Part shown: in pieces, positions 1-5,562 of the stretch
Position numbering within the stretch: position 1 is the first letter of the stretch
Layout: each line of letters opens with the position of its first letter
DNA from: Candidatus Aminicenantota bacterium
GTDB lineage: Bacteria > Acidobacteriota > Aminicenantia > Aminicenantales > Aminicenantaceae
DNA: 5,562 bases
Direction: 5' to 3'
Assembly: GCA_030633795.1 (NCBI GenBank)
Contig: DAOWCB010000116.1
Span: forward strand, 1 to 5,562
Translations under genes and position numbers: made by a program
Notes under the pieces: model-generated
Told to the model about the DNA's origin: nothing
What the model saw: the letters and a program-made list of their open reading frames with translations, nothing else
The model's database searches: none

Positions 1-1428
1 GAGGTGGACATCCCTCAAATTCCTCACACCTATGCCTATCAACACGCAGTGTTCGGCCACATGAACGAACACCAACTGGGGATCGCCGAGTCATCCATCG
101 GATGCCGAAGAAAAATGAGAAATTCGACGCCGTCAGCCATCATGGATATCACGACACTTACGATGCTGGCCATGGAGCGGTGCAAAACGGCAAGGGAAGC
201 GATCAAGCTGATGGGCTCTTTGGCCGAGAAGTACGGGTATGGATTTCATGACAGTGGCGAGATGCTGGCTGTGGCCGATCCGGAAGAGATCTGGCTTTTC
301 GAGATCATGCCGGTCGGAGCACTCTGGACGCCCAAAAGCGGAAAACCAGGGGCAGTCTGGTGTGCCCAAAGGGTTCCAGACGACCATGTGAGCTTTTGCC
401 CGAATGAGTCGCGCATCGGGGAGATCGACCTTAACAACAGGGATTACTTCATGGCATCTCCGAATGTCGTTTCCTACGCGATCGAGAATGAATTCTATGA
501 TCCCGAAAGCGGAGAACCTTTCAGCTGGAAAAAAGCCTATTCCCCAAGCCCGGGGAGTGCTGCTGAGACACAGGGGAGAAGGGGCAGGCTCTGGCGTTTG
601 TTCAGCCTTGTGGCTCCTTCTGAAAATTTCGATCCGGCGACAGATGGGATGGATCTGCCGTTTTCTGTGAAGCCCGATAAAAAGCTTTCAGTAAAGGATG
701 TCATAGATATCACACGCGACAAATACAAGGGCCTGCCATTCGATCCCACACAAGGAATAAAAGGCGGTCCGTTCGCCAACCCGAATTATTTCCGTGGATT
801 CCAGGTCGATGATCAAAGATACTTGGGCCCAAGATGCATCAGTGTGCCGAACGTGGAATATACCACCATCACACAGAGCCGCAGTTGGCTGCCCGATCCC
901 ATTGGCGGGATCAACTGGATTGCCTTCGGGGCCCAGGACACCTCATGTTATATCCCTCTTTACTGCGGGATCATTGATATGCCCAAATCCTTCCGCAAAG
1001 GAGACCACTACGTGTTTGACAGGGACTCGACGCGATGGGCCTTTGATTATGTCGACTATCACACACAGGTTGCCTACTCCTATGCGATCGAAGATGTCAA
1101 AGGCGCTCAAGAAAGATGGGAAAGCAGCTCCTTCAGGAAAATTCAGGTCATGGACAATGCCGCTCTGGAGCTTTATGAGAAGGATTCCGTTGAAGCCATC
1201 GCATTCATCACTGATTTTTGTGTCAATAACGCAAAGAGTGTTGTGGATGCATGGTGGAAACTGGGCGATGACCTACTTGTCAAGTATAACCATTTCAGGA
1301 TTTATGACTCTGAGACCAGGCGGCCCGGGCGGATTCAGACTCCCGATTGGTGGAAAAAAGCCGTTGTCGAACAGGACAAACTCACACCTGTCACTCCGCC
1401 GCCACCACCTCCGAAGAAGAAAAAGTAG
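1..1428 (+). CDS. C69-family dipeptidase (PepD-like), 5' end missing
   Basis: Cysteine-type dipeptidase of family C69, an N-terminal-nucleophile hydrolase that cleaves dipeptides. The frame is open from base 1 and 475 residues are visible. The GTG at base 4 lies inside conserved family sequence, so it is not the start. The true start, any signal peptide and the nucleophilic Cys lie upstream. Family-like stretches, numbered from base 1, are IPQIPHTYAYQ (5-15), MNEHQLGIAES (21-31), the helix AREAIKLM near residue 64, DPEEIWLFEIMP near 91, WLPDPIGGINW near 295 and CYIPLYCGI near 314. The last residues form a low-complexity tail of six prolines and four lysines, which overlaps the 3' end of the convergent MATE gene. 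The cellular location cannot be judged without the N-terminus. The family call is firm; substrate preference is unknown. Confidence 0.9.
   Translation, partial: EVDIPQIPHTYAYQHAVFGHMNEHQLGIAESSIGCRRKMRNSTPSAIMDITTLTMLAMERCKTAREAIKLMGSLAEKYGYGFHDSGEMLAVADPEEIWLFEIMPVGALWTPKSGKPGAVWCAQRVPDDHVSFCPNESRIGEIDLNNRDYFMASPNVVSYAIENEFYDPESGEPFSWKKAYSPSPGSAAETQGRRGRLWRLFSLVAPSENFDPATDGMDLPFSVKPDKKLSVKDVIDITRDKYKGLPFDPTQGIKGGPFANPNYFRGFQVDDQRYLGPRCISVPNVEYTTITQSRSWLPDPIGGINWIAFGAQDTSCYIPLYCGIIDMPKSFRKGDHYVFDRDSTRWAFDYVDYHTQVAYSYAIEDVKGAQERWESSSFRKIQVMDNAALELYEKDSVEAIAFITDFCVNNAKSVVDAWWKLGDDLLVKYNHFRIYDSETRRPGRIQTPDWWKKAVVEQDKLTPVTPPPPPPKKKK
1391..1428. other. 38-base convergent 3' overlap of two genes
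   Basis: The last 38 bases of the dipeptidase gene (plus strand, stop TAG at 1426-1428) are antisense to the end of the MATE gene (minus strand, stop TGA at 1393-1391). The plus strand encodes the Pro-Lys tail; the minus strand encodes the MATE C-terminus SSSEVVAAE. No intrinsic terminator is visible for either gene near this point, so transcripts from both sides probably run into each other. The overlap is read directly from both frames. Confidence 0.85.
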
Positions 1429-2809
1429 CTTTGAGACGGCGGACATAGATTCTTCCCCAGGTAAAAGCGATCATCGCACCGAGGGAGTTGCCCAAAACAA
1501 CTCCCCACCAGAGGCCGGTGAGTTGCAGTCCGAGTATCACAGCAAAACAATAAGCCAGTGGGATACCCAGAAGGATGGTTCGGGTAAAGGTTACAGCGAG
1601 AGAGTAAGTGCCTTTTCCCGTCCCCTGGAACATGGCCGAGGAAAGCATCCCAGGTGATACAGCCGGGTAAAAAATGCACATGATACGCAGGAAGTTAATG
1701 AGATCGGCCCGGATCCGGATGGATTCCTGAGTGAAGGTGAAAAGCCAAGCGATTTGAGGAGCCAGGATGAATGTGATAACAGCCATTACCAGCTCGATGA
1801 CCACGCCGATTTTGATGGCATACATGTAGCCGATGTCCAATTTTGTAAGGGCCTTTCCGCCGAAAGCCGCACCGGTTACAGAAACGACGGCAGTCGCTAT
1901 TCCATACAGAGGAAGAGTGGCAAACAACACCACTCTCCACCCGGTGGTGAAGATCGCCACGCCGTCCGTCCCTCCGGCTTTGACTGCGATCAAGTTGAGG
2001 ATAAGCATGGCGATGGACATGGTCATCTGCTGGAAGGATACAGGGATCCCGACCTTCAGGATCTCTGACAGGATGGCCTTCCGGAAACGGAAACCACGAA
2101 AGGTGATGCTGACGTAGGTATCCTTCTTGATGAAAAACCAGTAAAAAAGATATCCGCTCGAAAAGCAGATGGAGACCATTGTCGCCCAGGCTGCCCCCGC
2201 CACACCCAACTTCAACAGATAGATGAAGATCGGATCGAGGATGATGTTCAATCCTGAACTGATCATCATTACCGTCATGGCCCTTTTGACATCTCCTTCC
2301 CCCCGCAGCAGAGCACTGGTGACCTGGCCGAAAAAGATGATCAAGGTTCCTCCAAAAATAATCCGGGCGTATTCTCCGGCCATTGTTGTGACAGGACCAG
2401 CTCCCAGCCGAGCAAAGATCGTGGGTGCAAAGATGAAAAAGGGGAGCGCGAGGACTATAGCGGCAATCACCATTAAAACCAGGGTGTGGGAAGCAACGGC
2501 ATCGGCGTTTTTTTTATCCTTTGCTCCGATCATCCGGGAGATTGCAGCACTTCCACCGACCCCGATGCCTGCAGAAAGGGCCATGATCAAAAAAAAGAAA
2601 GGGAAGAAAAATCCTACAGCAGATAGGGCGTCCGGACCCAATCCTGCCACCCAGAGGCCGTCCACAAAATTGTATAGCGTATGGACAGACATAGCCACGA
2701 TCATCGGGATGGAAAGTTTGATGATGGCCTTTTTAGGATTGCCCAATAAAGTCTGCACGCCTTTGGTGGTTGGGGGAGTGGGTTGGGCTGGTTGCTCTGT
2801 GTTTTTCAT
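1391..2809 (-). CDS. MATE-family efflux transporter
   Basis: Inner-membrane antiporter of the multidrug and toxic compound extrusion family, which exports cationic drugs or metabolites in exchange for Na+ or H+. The product is 472 residues, a normal length for the family, and it is strongly hydrophobic with a pattern consistent with 12 membrane helices in two MatE repeats (about residues 30-200 and 250-430). Helix 1 contains LSIPMIVAM and TLYNFVDGLWVAGLG. P35 and D50 sit where the family has its helix-1 proline and cation-coupling aspartate (my alignment by eye). SRMIGA near residue 91 is the loop after helix 2. The first 16 residues are polar and rich in Pro and Thr. The ATG has no good Shine-Dalgarno site: the nearest AAGGG is 22 bases upstream, inside a terminator loop. 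GTG at codon 18 is an alternative start but also lacks a ribosome site. The substrate cannot be inferred. The 3' end overlaps the dipeptidase gene. Confidence 0.93.
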   Translation of the reverse strand: MKNTEQPAQPTPPTTKGVQTLLGNPKKAIIKLSIPMIVAMSVHTLYNFVDGLWVAGLGPDALSAVGFFFPFFFLIMALSAGIGVGGSAAISRMIGAKDKKNADAVASHTLVLMVIAAIVLALPFFIFAPTIFARLGAGPVTTMAGEYARIIFGGTLIIFFGQVTSALLRGEGDVKRAMTVMMISSGLNIILDPIFIYLLKLGVAGAAWATMVSICFSSGYLFYWFFIKKDTYVSITFRGFRFRKAILSEILKVGIPVSFQQMTMSIAMLILNLIAVKAGGTDGVAIFTTGWRVVLFATLPLYGIATAVVSVTGAAFGGKALTKLDIGYMYAIKIGVVIELVMAVITFILAPQIAWLFTFTQESIRIRADLINFLRIMCIFYPAVSPGMLSSAMFQGTGKGTYSLAVTFTRTILLGIPLAYCFAVILGLQLTGLWWGVVLGNSLGAMIAFTWGRIYVRRLKATFSSSEVVAAE

Positions 2810-2915
2810 GATAAAAAAACGGATCAGATATCCCTTAGGATTTGGCTATCTGACCCGCTAGATAGACTGTAATTCTGCAAAATTTGTATTGCGGCAAATT
2901 GGGATATCAGAGATA
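2810..2915 (-). promoter_or_regulatory. Candidate attenuator-like leader of the MATE gene
   Basis: This 106-base spacer holds, besides the terminator, two pairings that cannot form together with it. CTATCT (2865-2860) can pair with AGATAG (2851-2846), which uses part of the terminator 5' arm. GATATCCC (2908-2901) can pair perfectly with GGGATATC (2834-2827), which uses the end of the loop and the start of the 3' arm. I see no convincing -35/-10 promoter in the spacer, and I do not recognise a known riboswitch class such as the guanidine families. Part of the pairing comes from the palindrome GATATC, which occurs three times (2827-2832, 2903-2908, 2912-2917), so chance is possible. The structure is visible; its regulatory role is inference. 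Confidence 0.4.
2813..2857 (-). terminator. Intrinsic terminator after the glutamate-synthase-like gene, abutting the MATE start
   Basis: On the minus strand an 11-base stem pairs CGGGTCAGATA (2857-2847) with TATCTGATCCG (2830-2820), with a single G-U pair and a 16-base loop. Seven T's follow directly (2819-2813). This is a textbook rho-independent terminator about 60 bases after the stop codon of the glutamate-synthase-like gene, and it should end that operon. Unusually, the T-tract stops three bases before the MATE ATG. It therefore also sits in the MATE leader and could act as an attenuator. The loop contains AAGGG, the only Shine-Dalgarno-like sequence near that start. Confidence 0.85.
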
Positions 2916-4493
2916 TCAACTATTAAGGATTTTTTCCACTTCTTCTTTATCAACGTCTGTCACATAAGGGATGCCGCTGATGTTGGCTGCATCCTGTGTC
3001 AGAGCGGCGATGTCGTCACGCGAGATGTATTCCAGCTTGAATTTTCTGTTTCCCGCCATTAGCTGTCGAAGTCCTTGGTTCAGCCGTTTGAAATAACCAT
3101 GAACTCCAAGGGCGCCTGTTGGAAGAGTTTCAAATCTATCTCCGTACTTGTTATTCAATTCGGAAGCAGTGGAAAAGATCTCCTCAACCTTGTTTCCAAA
3201 ACGCTCTACGTAAACGGGAATCTGATCCTCTTTGATTCTTTTGCCGATTGTTTTTCCGACCATGGCTGCTGCAAGCGGAGATCGAGCCATGCCGACCGCT
3301 TTAAAATAAGGAGCTCCTAGAGCTAGGACCTTGTATATTTGATCTTCGAAGGTGATTCCTCCAGCTGCACAAACATCGGGGATAAACTCTCCCTTTTCAT
3401 CTAATTTTTTCAGATACTGGTACAACAGGGACCAAATTTCGACGCTCGGGATTCCCCACTCGTTCATCATCCTCCATGGGCTCATTCCTGTTCCTCCGCC
3501 GGCTCCATCGACTGTCAACAGGTCGAGCTTAGCCTTTGAGGCATATTTTACCGCACGCGCAAGGTCTGCCGGTCTGTAGGCACCTGTTTTCAAGAAGACA
3601 TACTTGGCTCCGGCTTTCCGGAGTTCTTCTACTCTGGCCATGAAAGCTTCTTCCTCGACCATGCCGAGCCGGGAGTGCCTTTCGAATTCTTTAAAACTTC
3701 CTCTTTCAAAGGCCCGAATGACACTGGGATCTTCTGGGTTGGGAAGGACGATATACCCACGCTTATACAAATCCTGGGCCTTTTTGAGGCTCTTGATCTT
3801 GACCTCTCCACCGATGTCCTTCGCTCCCTGTCCCCACTTCAACTCAACGGTTTCGACGCCGAGTTTTTCGATGACATATTCCTGCACACCAAGCCTAGTA
3901 TCTTCCACGTTGGCCTGGACAGCAACCGTTCCGTACCCATCTTGCCATTCCTTGTAGAACCCGACTCGATTCTCCATATCGGGAGAACGGACGATTCGGC
4001 CGTTTCTAATTTCAGATTCGTCATCCATAGCGCAAACATTCTCGCCGACAGTGAGGATAGCACCTGAAATCGCAGCGCCTTTTGCCAATCCTTCCCAGTT
4101 TTGTTTAGCCACATTTGTCGATCCCATCCCGGGAATGATAAAGGGGATTTTCAGCTTGATGCTTTTGTCGACGCCGATGGCGGTTTCTACGTCCACTTTT
4201 TCGAAAGTGGCCACATCCGAATCTGCAGCAACACCCTGTGCGCCGACCGCTGTTCCCAGGATCGTGAAGTGGGACAGATCGACTGGGTAATCTTTCTCCG
4301 ATGCTGCAGTGATGATCCCGAAAGGCTGCGGATACAGGACTTCGGTTCCACGATAGGCGGATTTGCCGATCTCGCACATCCCGATACATCCATCAACGCA
4401 AGTGACACACATCCCGCTGAACGGGCTGACTGAACCTTCTGTTCTGTTCTTGGTTAGAGTTGCTGCGCTTCTGTTGAGTTTTGTATAAGCCAT
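2916..4493 (-). CDS. FMN-binding glutamate-synthase-domain oxidoreductase (GltB2-like), no glutaminase domain
   Basis: Flavoprotein of 525 residues related to the central/FMN barrel domain of glutamate synthase, the part that reduces the 2-oxoglutarate-ammonia adduct to glutamate. Barrel motifs are VELKWGQGAKDIGGE (216-230), matching the family's K-I-G-Q-G-A-K element; LTVDGAGGGTGMSP (326-339), the glycine-rich flavin/substrate loop; and AAGGITFEDQIYKVLALGA (376-394), the phosphate-binding end of the barrel. There is no N-terminal class II glutaminase domain and no C-terminal GXGXG helix domain. The Cys triplet that binds the [3Fe-4S] cluster in classical enzymes is absent. Instead C29, C32, C36 and C40 form a CX2CX3CX3C cluster near the N-terminus, probably an iron-sulfur site. 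The start is well supported by AAGGAGGT seven bases upstream. It is the last gene of an operon with NuoF- and NuoG-like partners, which suggests NADH-driven reduction of its flavin. The exact substrate is unknown; glutamate synthesis is plausible but not proven. Confidence 0.85.
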   Translation of the reverse strand: MAYTKLNRSAATLTKNRTEGSVSPFSGMCVTCVDGCIGMCEIGKSAYRGTEVLYPQPFGIITAASEKDYPVDLSHFTILGTAVGAQGVAADSDVATFEKVDVETAIGVDKSIKLKIPFIIPGMGSTNVAKQNWEGLAKGAAISGAILTVGENVCAMDDESEIRNGRIVRSPDMENRVGFYKEWQDGYGTVAVQANVEDTRLGVQEYVIEKLGVETVELKWGQGAKDIGGEVKIKSLKKAQDLYKRGYIVLPNPEDPSVIRAFERGSFKEFERHSRLGMVEEEAFMARVEELRKAGAKYVFLKTGAYRPADLARAVKYASKAKLDLLTVDGAGGGTGMSPWRMMNEWGIPSVEIWSLLYQYLKKLDEKGEFIPDVCAAGGITFEDQIYKVLALGAPYFKAVGMARSPLAAAMVGKTIGKRIKEDQIPVYVERFGNKVEEIFSTASELNNKYGDRFETLPTGALGVHGYFKRLNQGLRQLMAGNRKFKLEYISRDDIAALTQDAANISGIPYVTDVDKEEVEKILNS

Positions 4494-4500
4494 TATGATT

Positions 4501-4508
4501 ACCTCCTT
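4501..4508 (-). promoter_or_regulatory. Ribosome binding site of the glutamate-synthase-like gene
   Basis: The minus strand reads AAGGAGGT, a full Shine-Dalgarno match, seven bases before the ATG at 4493. It fixes that start codon. It lies in the short 31-base gap after the NuoG-like gene, consistent with co-transcription and strong independent initiation. Confidence 0.9.
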
Positions 4509-4524
4509 ATTGACTCATTTGATT

Positions 4525-5238
4525 TTATTCCAAAACAGATTCCTGTTTTTTCGATTCTTCCTTTTCAGGCCTGACGCATGTTCCGCACCGTCCGGCATCG
4601 TACATCCAGCATGTCGCTTCACCGTAAACATCGACACATGTGGGGTCCATCTGCAGACAGGCGTTACAGATCGGATCCTCGGCATTAGGACCCTGGCATC
4701 TGGCTTGACACGCTGGGCAAACATACATGCAGCCTCCGCACTCCCGGCAGACTTTGGATTTGACATCAAACGGTGTCGAGATCTTACGTTTGTAGCCACG
4801 ATTTTGAAATCCGATGGCATTTCCGTCCATCTGTTCGGCGCACATCCGGACACACAGCCCGCACATGACGCATTCCTCGTTTCGTACTTCGAAACGCATC
4901 TGTTTGACACCGAATTTTGAAGCTAAATCCTGTATAACCTTGGAGCCGGGGGCCACAGACAGCATCAGCTCGATCATCATCTTTCGTGCCTGAATAACCC
5001 TTGCGGTATCCGTGTGCACTACCAGTCCCTCTTCACACGGAAATGTGCAAGAACTAACGAGTTTGGAGTTGGGGGCCTTCCCGATTTCGACCAAGCAAAG
5101 ACGGCACCCACCGTAATTGCTCAGACCAGGATTATAGCAGAGAGTTGGAATTTCGAGGCCGAAAAATTCACAGGCATCCCGGATGGTCCAGCCTTCCTCT
5201 ACCTGCACCTCCAGGTTGTTTATGAGCAGTTTGATCAT
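4525..5238 (-). CDS. NuoG-like small iron-sulfur subunit, cysteine-rich
   Basis: Electron-transfer protein of 237 residues with 22 cysteines, resembling only the N-terminal part of NuoG, NADH-type hydrogenase or formate dehydrogenase subunits. The plant-type [2Fe-2S] domain covers residues 1-75, with C34, C45, C48 and C64 in the expected spacing (CX10CX2CX15C). A ferredoxin-like region follows: C123-C126-C129-C133 and C164-C167-C170-C174-P, likely two [4Fe-4S] clusters. Between them, where NuoG has its HX3CX2CX5C motif, the sequence is APGSKVIQDLASKFGV and carries no cysteine, so that cluster is missing. The last 60 residues add eight more cysteines (177, 181, 191, 194, 201, 210, 218, 221). 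The ATG at 5238 was chosen over an upstream ATG at 5343 because the [2Fe-2S] fold begins exactly there, GAGGT lies four bases upstream, and the longer form would overlap the preceding gene by 98 bases. Likely relays electrons from the NuoF-like subunit to the glutamate-synthase-like protein. Confidence 0.87.
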   Translation of the reverse strand: MIKLLINNLEVQVEEGWTIRDACEFFGLEIPTLCYNPGLSNYGGCRLCLVEIGKAPNSKLVSSCTFPCEEGLVVHTDTARVIQARKMMIELMLSVAPGSKVIQDLASKFGVKQMRFEVRNEECVMCGLCVRMCAEQMDGNAIGFQNRGYKRKISTPFDVKSKVCRECGGCMYVCPACQARCQGPNAEDPICNACLQMDPTCVDVYGEATCWMYDAGRCGTCVRPEKEESKKQESVLE

Positions 5239-5242
5239 GTTT

Positions 5243-5247
5243 ACCTC
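5243..5247 (-). promoter_or_regulatory. Ribosome binding site of the NuoG-like gene, overlapping the upstream stop codon
   Basis: The minus strand reads GAGGT, then AAAC, then the ATG at 5238. The site overlaps the TGA stop (5248-5246) of the NuoF-like gene, so the two are likely translationally coupled. It decides the start against the longer reading from 5343. Confidence 0.8.
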
Positions 5248-5562
5248 ACTCCACTTTGATGGCATCGAAGTTACAAGCCTCGAAGCAGGCTCCGCACTTG
5301 ATGCATTTTTCTTTATCGATACTGTGAATCTCTTTGAGCTCACCGCTCACGGCATCGCTGGGGCAGACTTTTTTGCAAGCTAAACACCCTGTGCAGTTTT
5401 CATCGATGACACTGTAGATGATAAGGTCTTTGCACACCCCTGCCGGACATTTTTTATCTTGAATGTGAGAAGTATATTCTTCCTTGAAGTACCGAAGAGT
5501 TGACAGAACCGGATTTGCTGCTGTTTGGCCCAGCCCGCACATGGATGCGTCTTTAACAGCCA
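5246..5562 (-). CDS. NuoF/HndC-type NADH-binding subunit, C-terminal part only
   Basis: C-terminal 104 residues of a flavoprotein subunit of the NADH dehydrogenase 51-kDa family, which oxidises NAD(P)H at FMN and passes electrons to iron-sulfur clusters. The frame runs off the right edge; the ATG at 5542 is internal. The visible part starts with AVKDASMCGLGQTA, whose Cys is the last ligand of the NuoF [4Fe-4S] (N3-type) cluster, followed by NPVLSTLRYFKEEY, typical of the family. A CPAGVC element (residues 38-43) leads into a two-cluster ferredoxin domain: C56-C59-C62-C66-P and C86-C89-C92-C96. This ferredoxin extension is absent from respiratory NuoF but typical of HndC/HydB-type soluble hydrogenases and formate dehydrogenases of anaerobes. 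The NADH and FMN sites lie outside the window. The gap to the NuoG-like gene is seven bases, so they form an operon. A NuoE-like subunit may lie further upstream, which cannot be seen here. Confidence 0.9.
   Translation of the reverse strand, partial: AVKDASMCGLGQTAANPVLSTLRYFKEEYTSHIQDKKCPAGVCKDLIIYSVIDENCTGCLACKKVCPSDAVSGELKEIHSIDKEKCIKCGACFEACNFDAIKVE

Noticed and set aside
4..6. GTG at base 4 as the start of the dipeptidase
   Set aside because: The frame is open upstream, conserved family residues begin immediately, and the essential N-terminal Cys region would be missing; the gene is cut by the window edge.
1..1428. The dipeptidase, an Ntn hydrolase, as a substitute glutaminase for the glutamate-synthase-like protein
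   Set aside because: It belongs to the C69 dipeptidase family, is on the opposite strand and is separated by the MATE gene; a shared fold type alone is no evidence of partnership.
794..1657. Open frame of 287 codons on the plus strand in another frame of the dipeptidase
   Set aside because: It overlaps well-conserved C69 sequence and then runs antisense into the MATE gene; composition is atypical and no family is recognisable.
2223..2861. Open frame of 212 codons on the plus strand opposite the MATE gene
   Set aside because: It is antisense to a clear membrane transporter, shows no recognisable domain, and runs through the terminator; it is a shadow of the MATE codon pattern.
2860..2900. 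Possible sigma-70 promoter (TTGCCG with a 17-base gap to AATTAC on the minus strand) for the MATE gene
   Set aside because: The -10 match is poor, and the site would place the start just upstream of the terminator; not strong enough to list as a feature.
5239..5343. Longer N-terminus for the NuoG-like protein starting at 5343
   Set aside because: The extra 35 residues do not resemble the family and overlap the ferredoxin domain of the NuoF-like gene; the ATG at 5238 has its own ribosome site and starts the [2Fe-2S] fold.
5540..5542. ATG at 5542 as the start of a 98-residue ferredoxin
   Set aside because: It falls inside the conserved NuoF motif KDASMCGLGQTA, and the frame stays open to the right edge, so this is the end of a longer subunit.

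Overview
The window looks like part of a chromosome of a strictly anaerobic bacterium. The best guess is the Desulfobacterota or a related syntrophic or sulfate-reducing group. This rests on protein style only: an NADH-dehydrogenase-type iron-sulfur module beside a stand-alone glutamate-synthase-like flavoprotein, a C69 dipeptidase, and moderate base composition. No rRNA or marker gene confirms it. Nothing suggests a phage, an insertion sequence, a CRISPR array or a tRNA.

Layout. Positions 1-1428 (+) hold most of a C69-family dipeptidase whose start and catalytic N-terminus lie before the window. It converges on a MATE-family multidrug or cation antiporter (1391-2809, -), and the two coding regions overlap by 38 bases at their 3' ends. 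Upstream of the MATE gene is a 106-base spacer (2810-2915). It holds a strong intrinsic terminator whose T-tract ends three bases before the MATE start codon, plus competing inverted repeats. From 2916 to the right edge is a tight minus-strand operon. In transcription order it holds the C-terminal end of a NuoF/HndC-type NADH-binding subunit (from beyond 5562 to 5246), a small cysteine-rich NuoG-like protein (5238-4525), and a 525-residue FMN-binding glutamate-synthase-domain protein (4493-2916).

How the genes work together. The three operon genes read as an electron-transfer chain. NADH would be oxidised by the NuoF-like subunit, electrons would pass through its ferredoxin domain and the [2Fe-2S]/[4Fe-4S] NuoG-like protein, and they would reach the flavin of the glutamate-synthase-like protein. 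No glutaminase domain is visible, and the usual [3Fe-4S] cysteines of glutamate synthase are absent, replaced by an N-terminal cysteine cluster. The substrate is therefore open: it may be an ammonia-fed or partner-fed glutamate synthase, or a different reductase. The most interesting parts of the window are this unusual oxidoreductase and the possible attenuator-like leader in front of the MATE gene.
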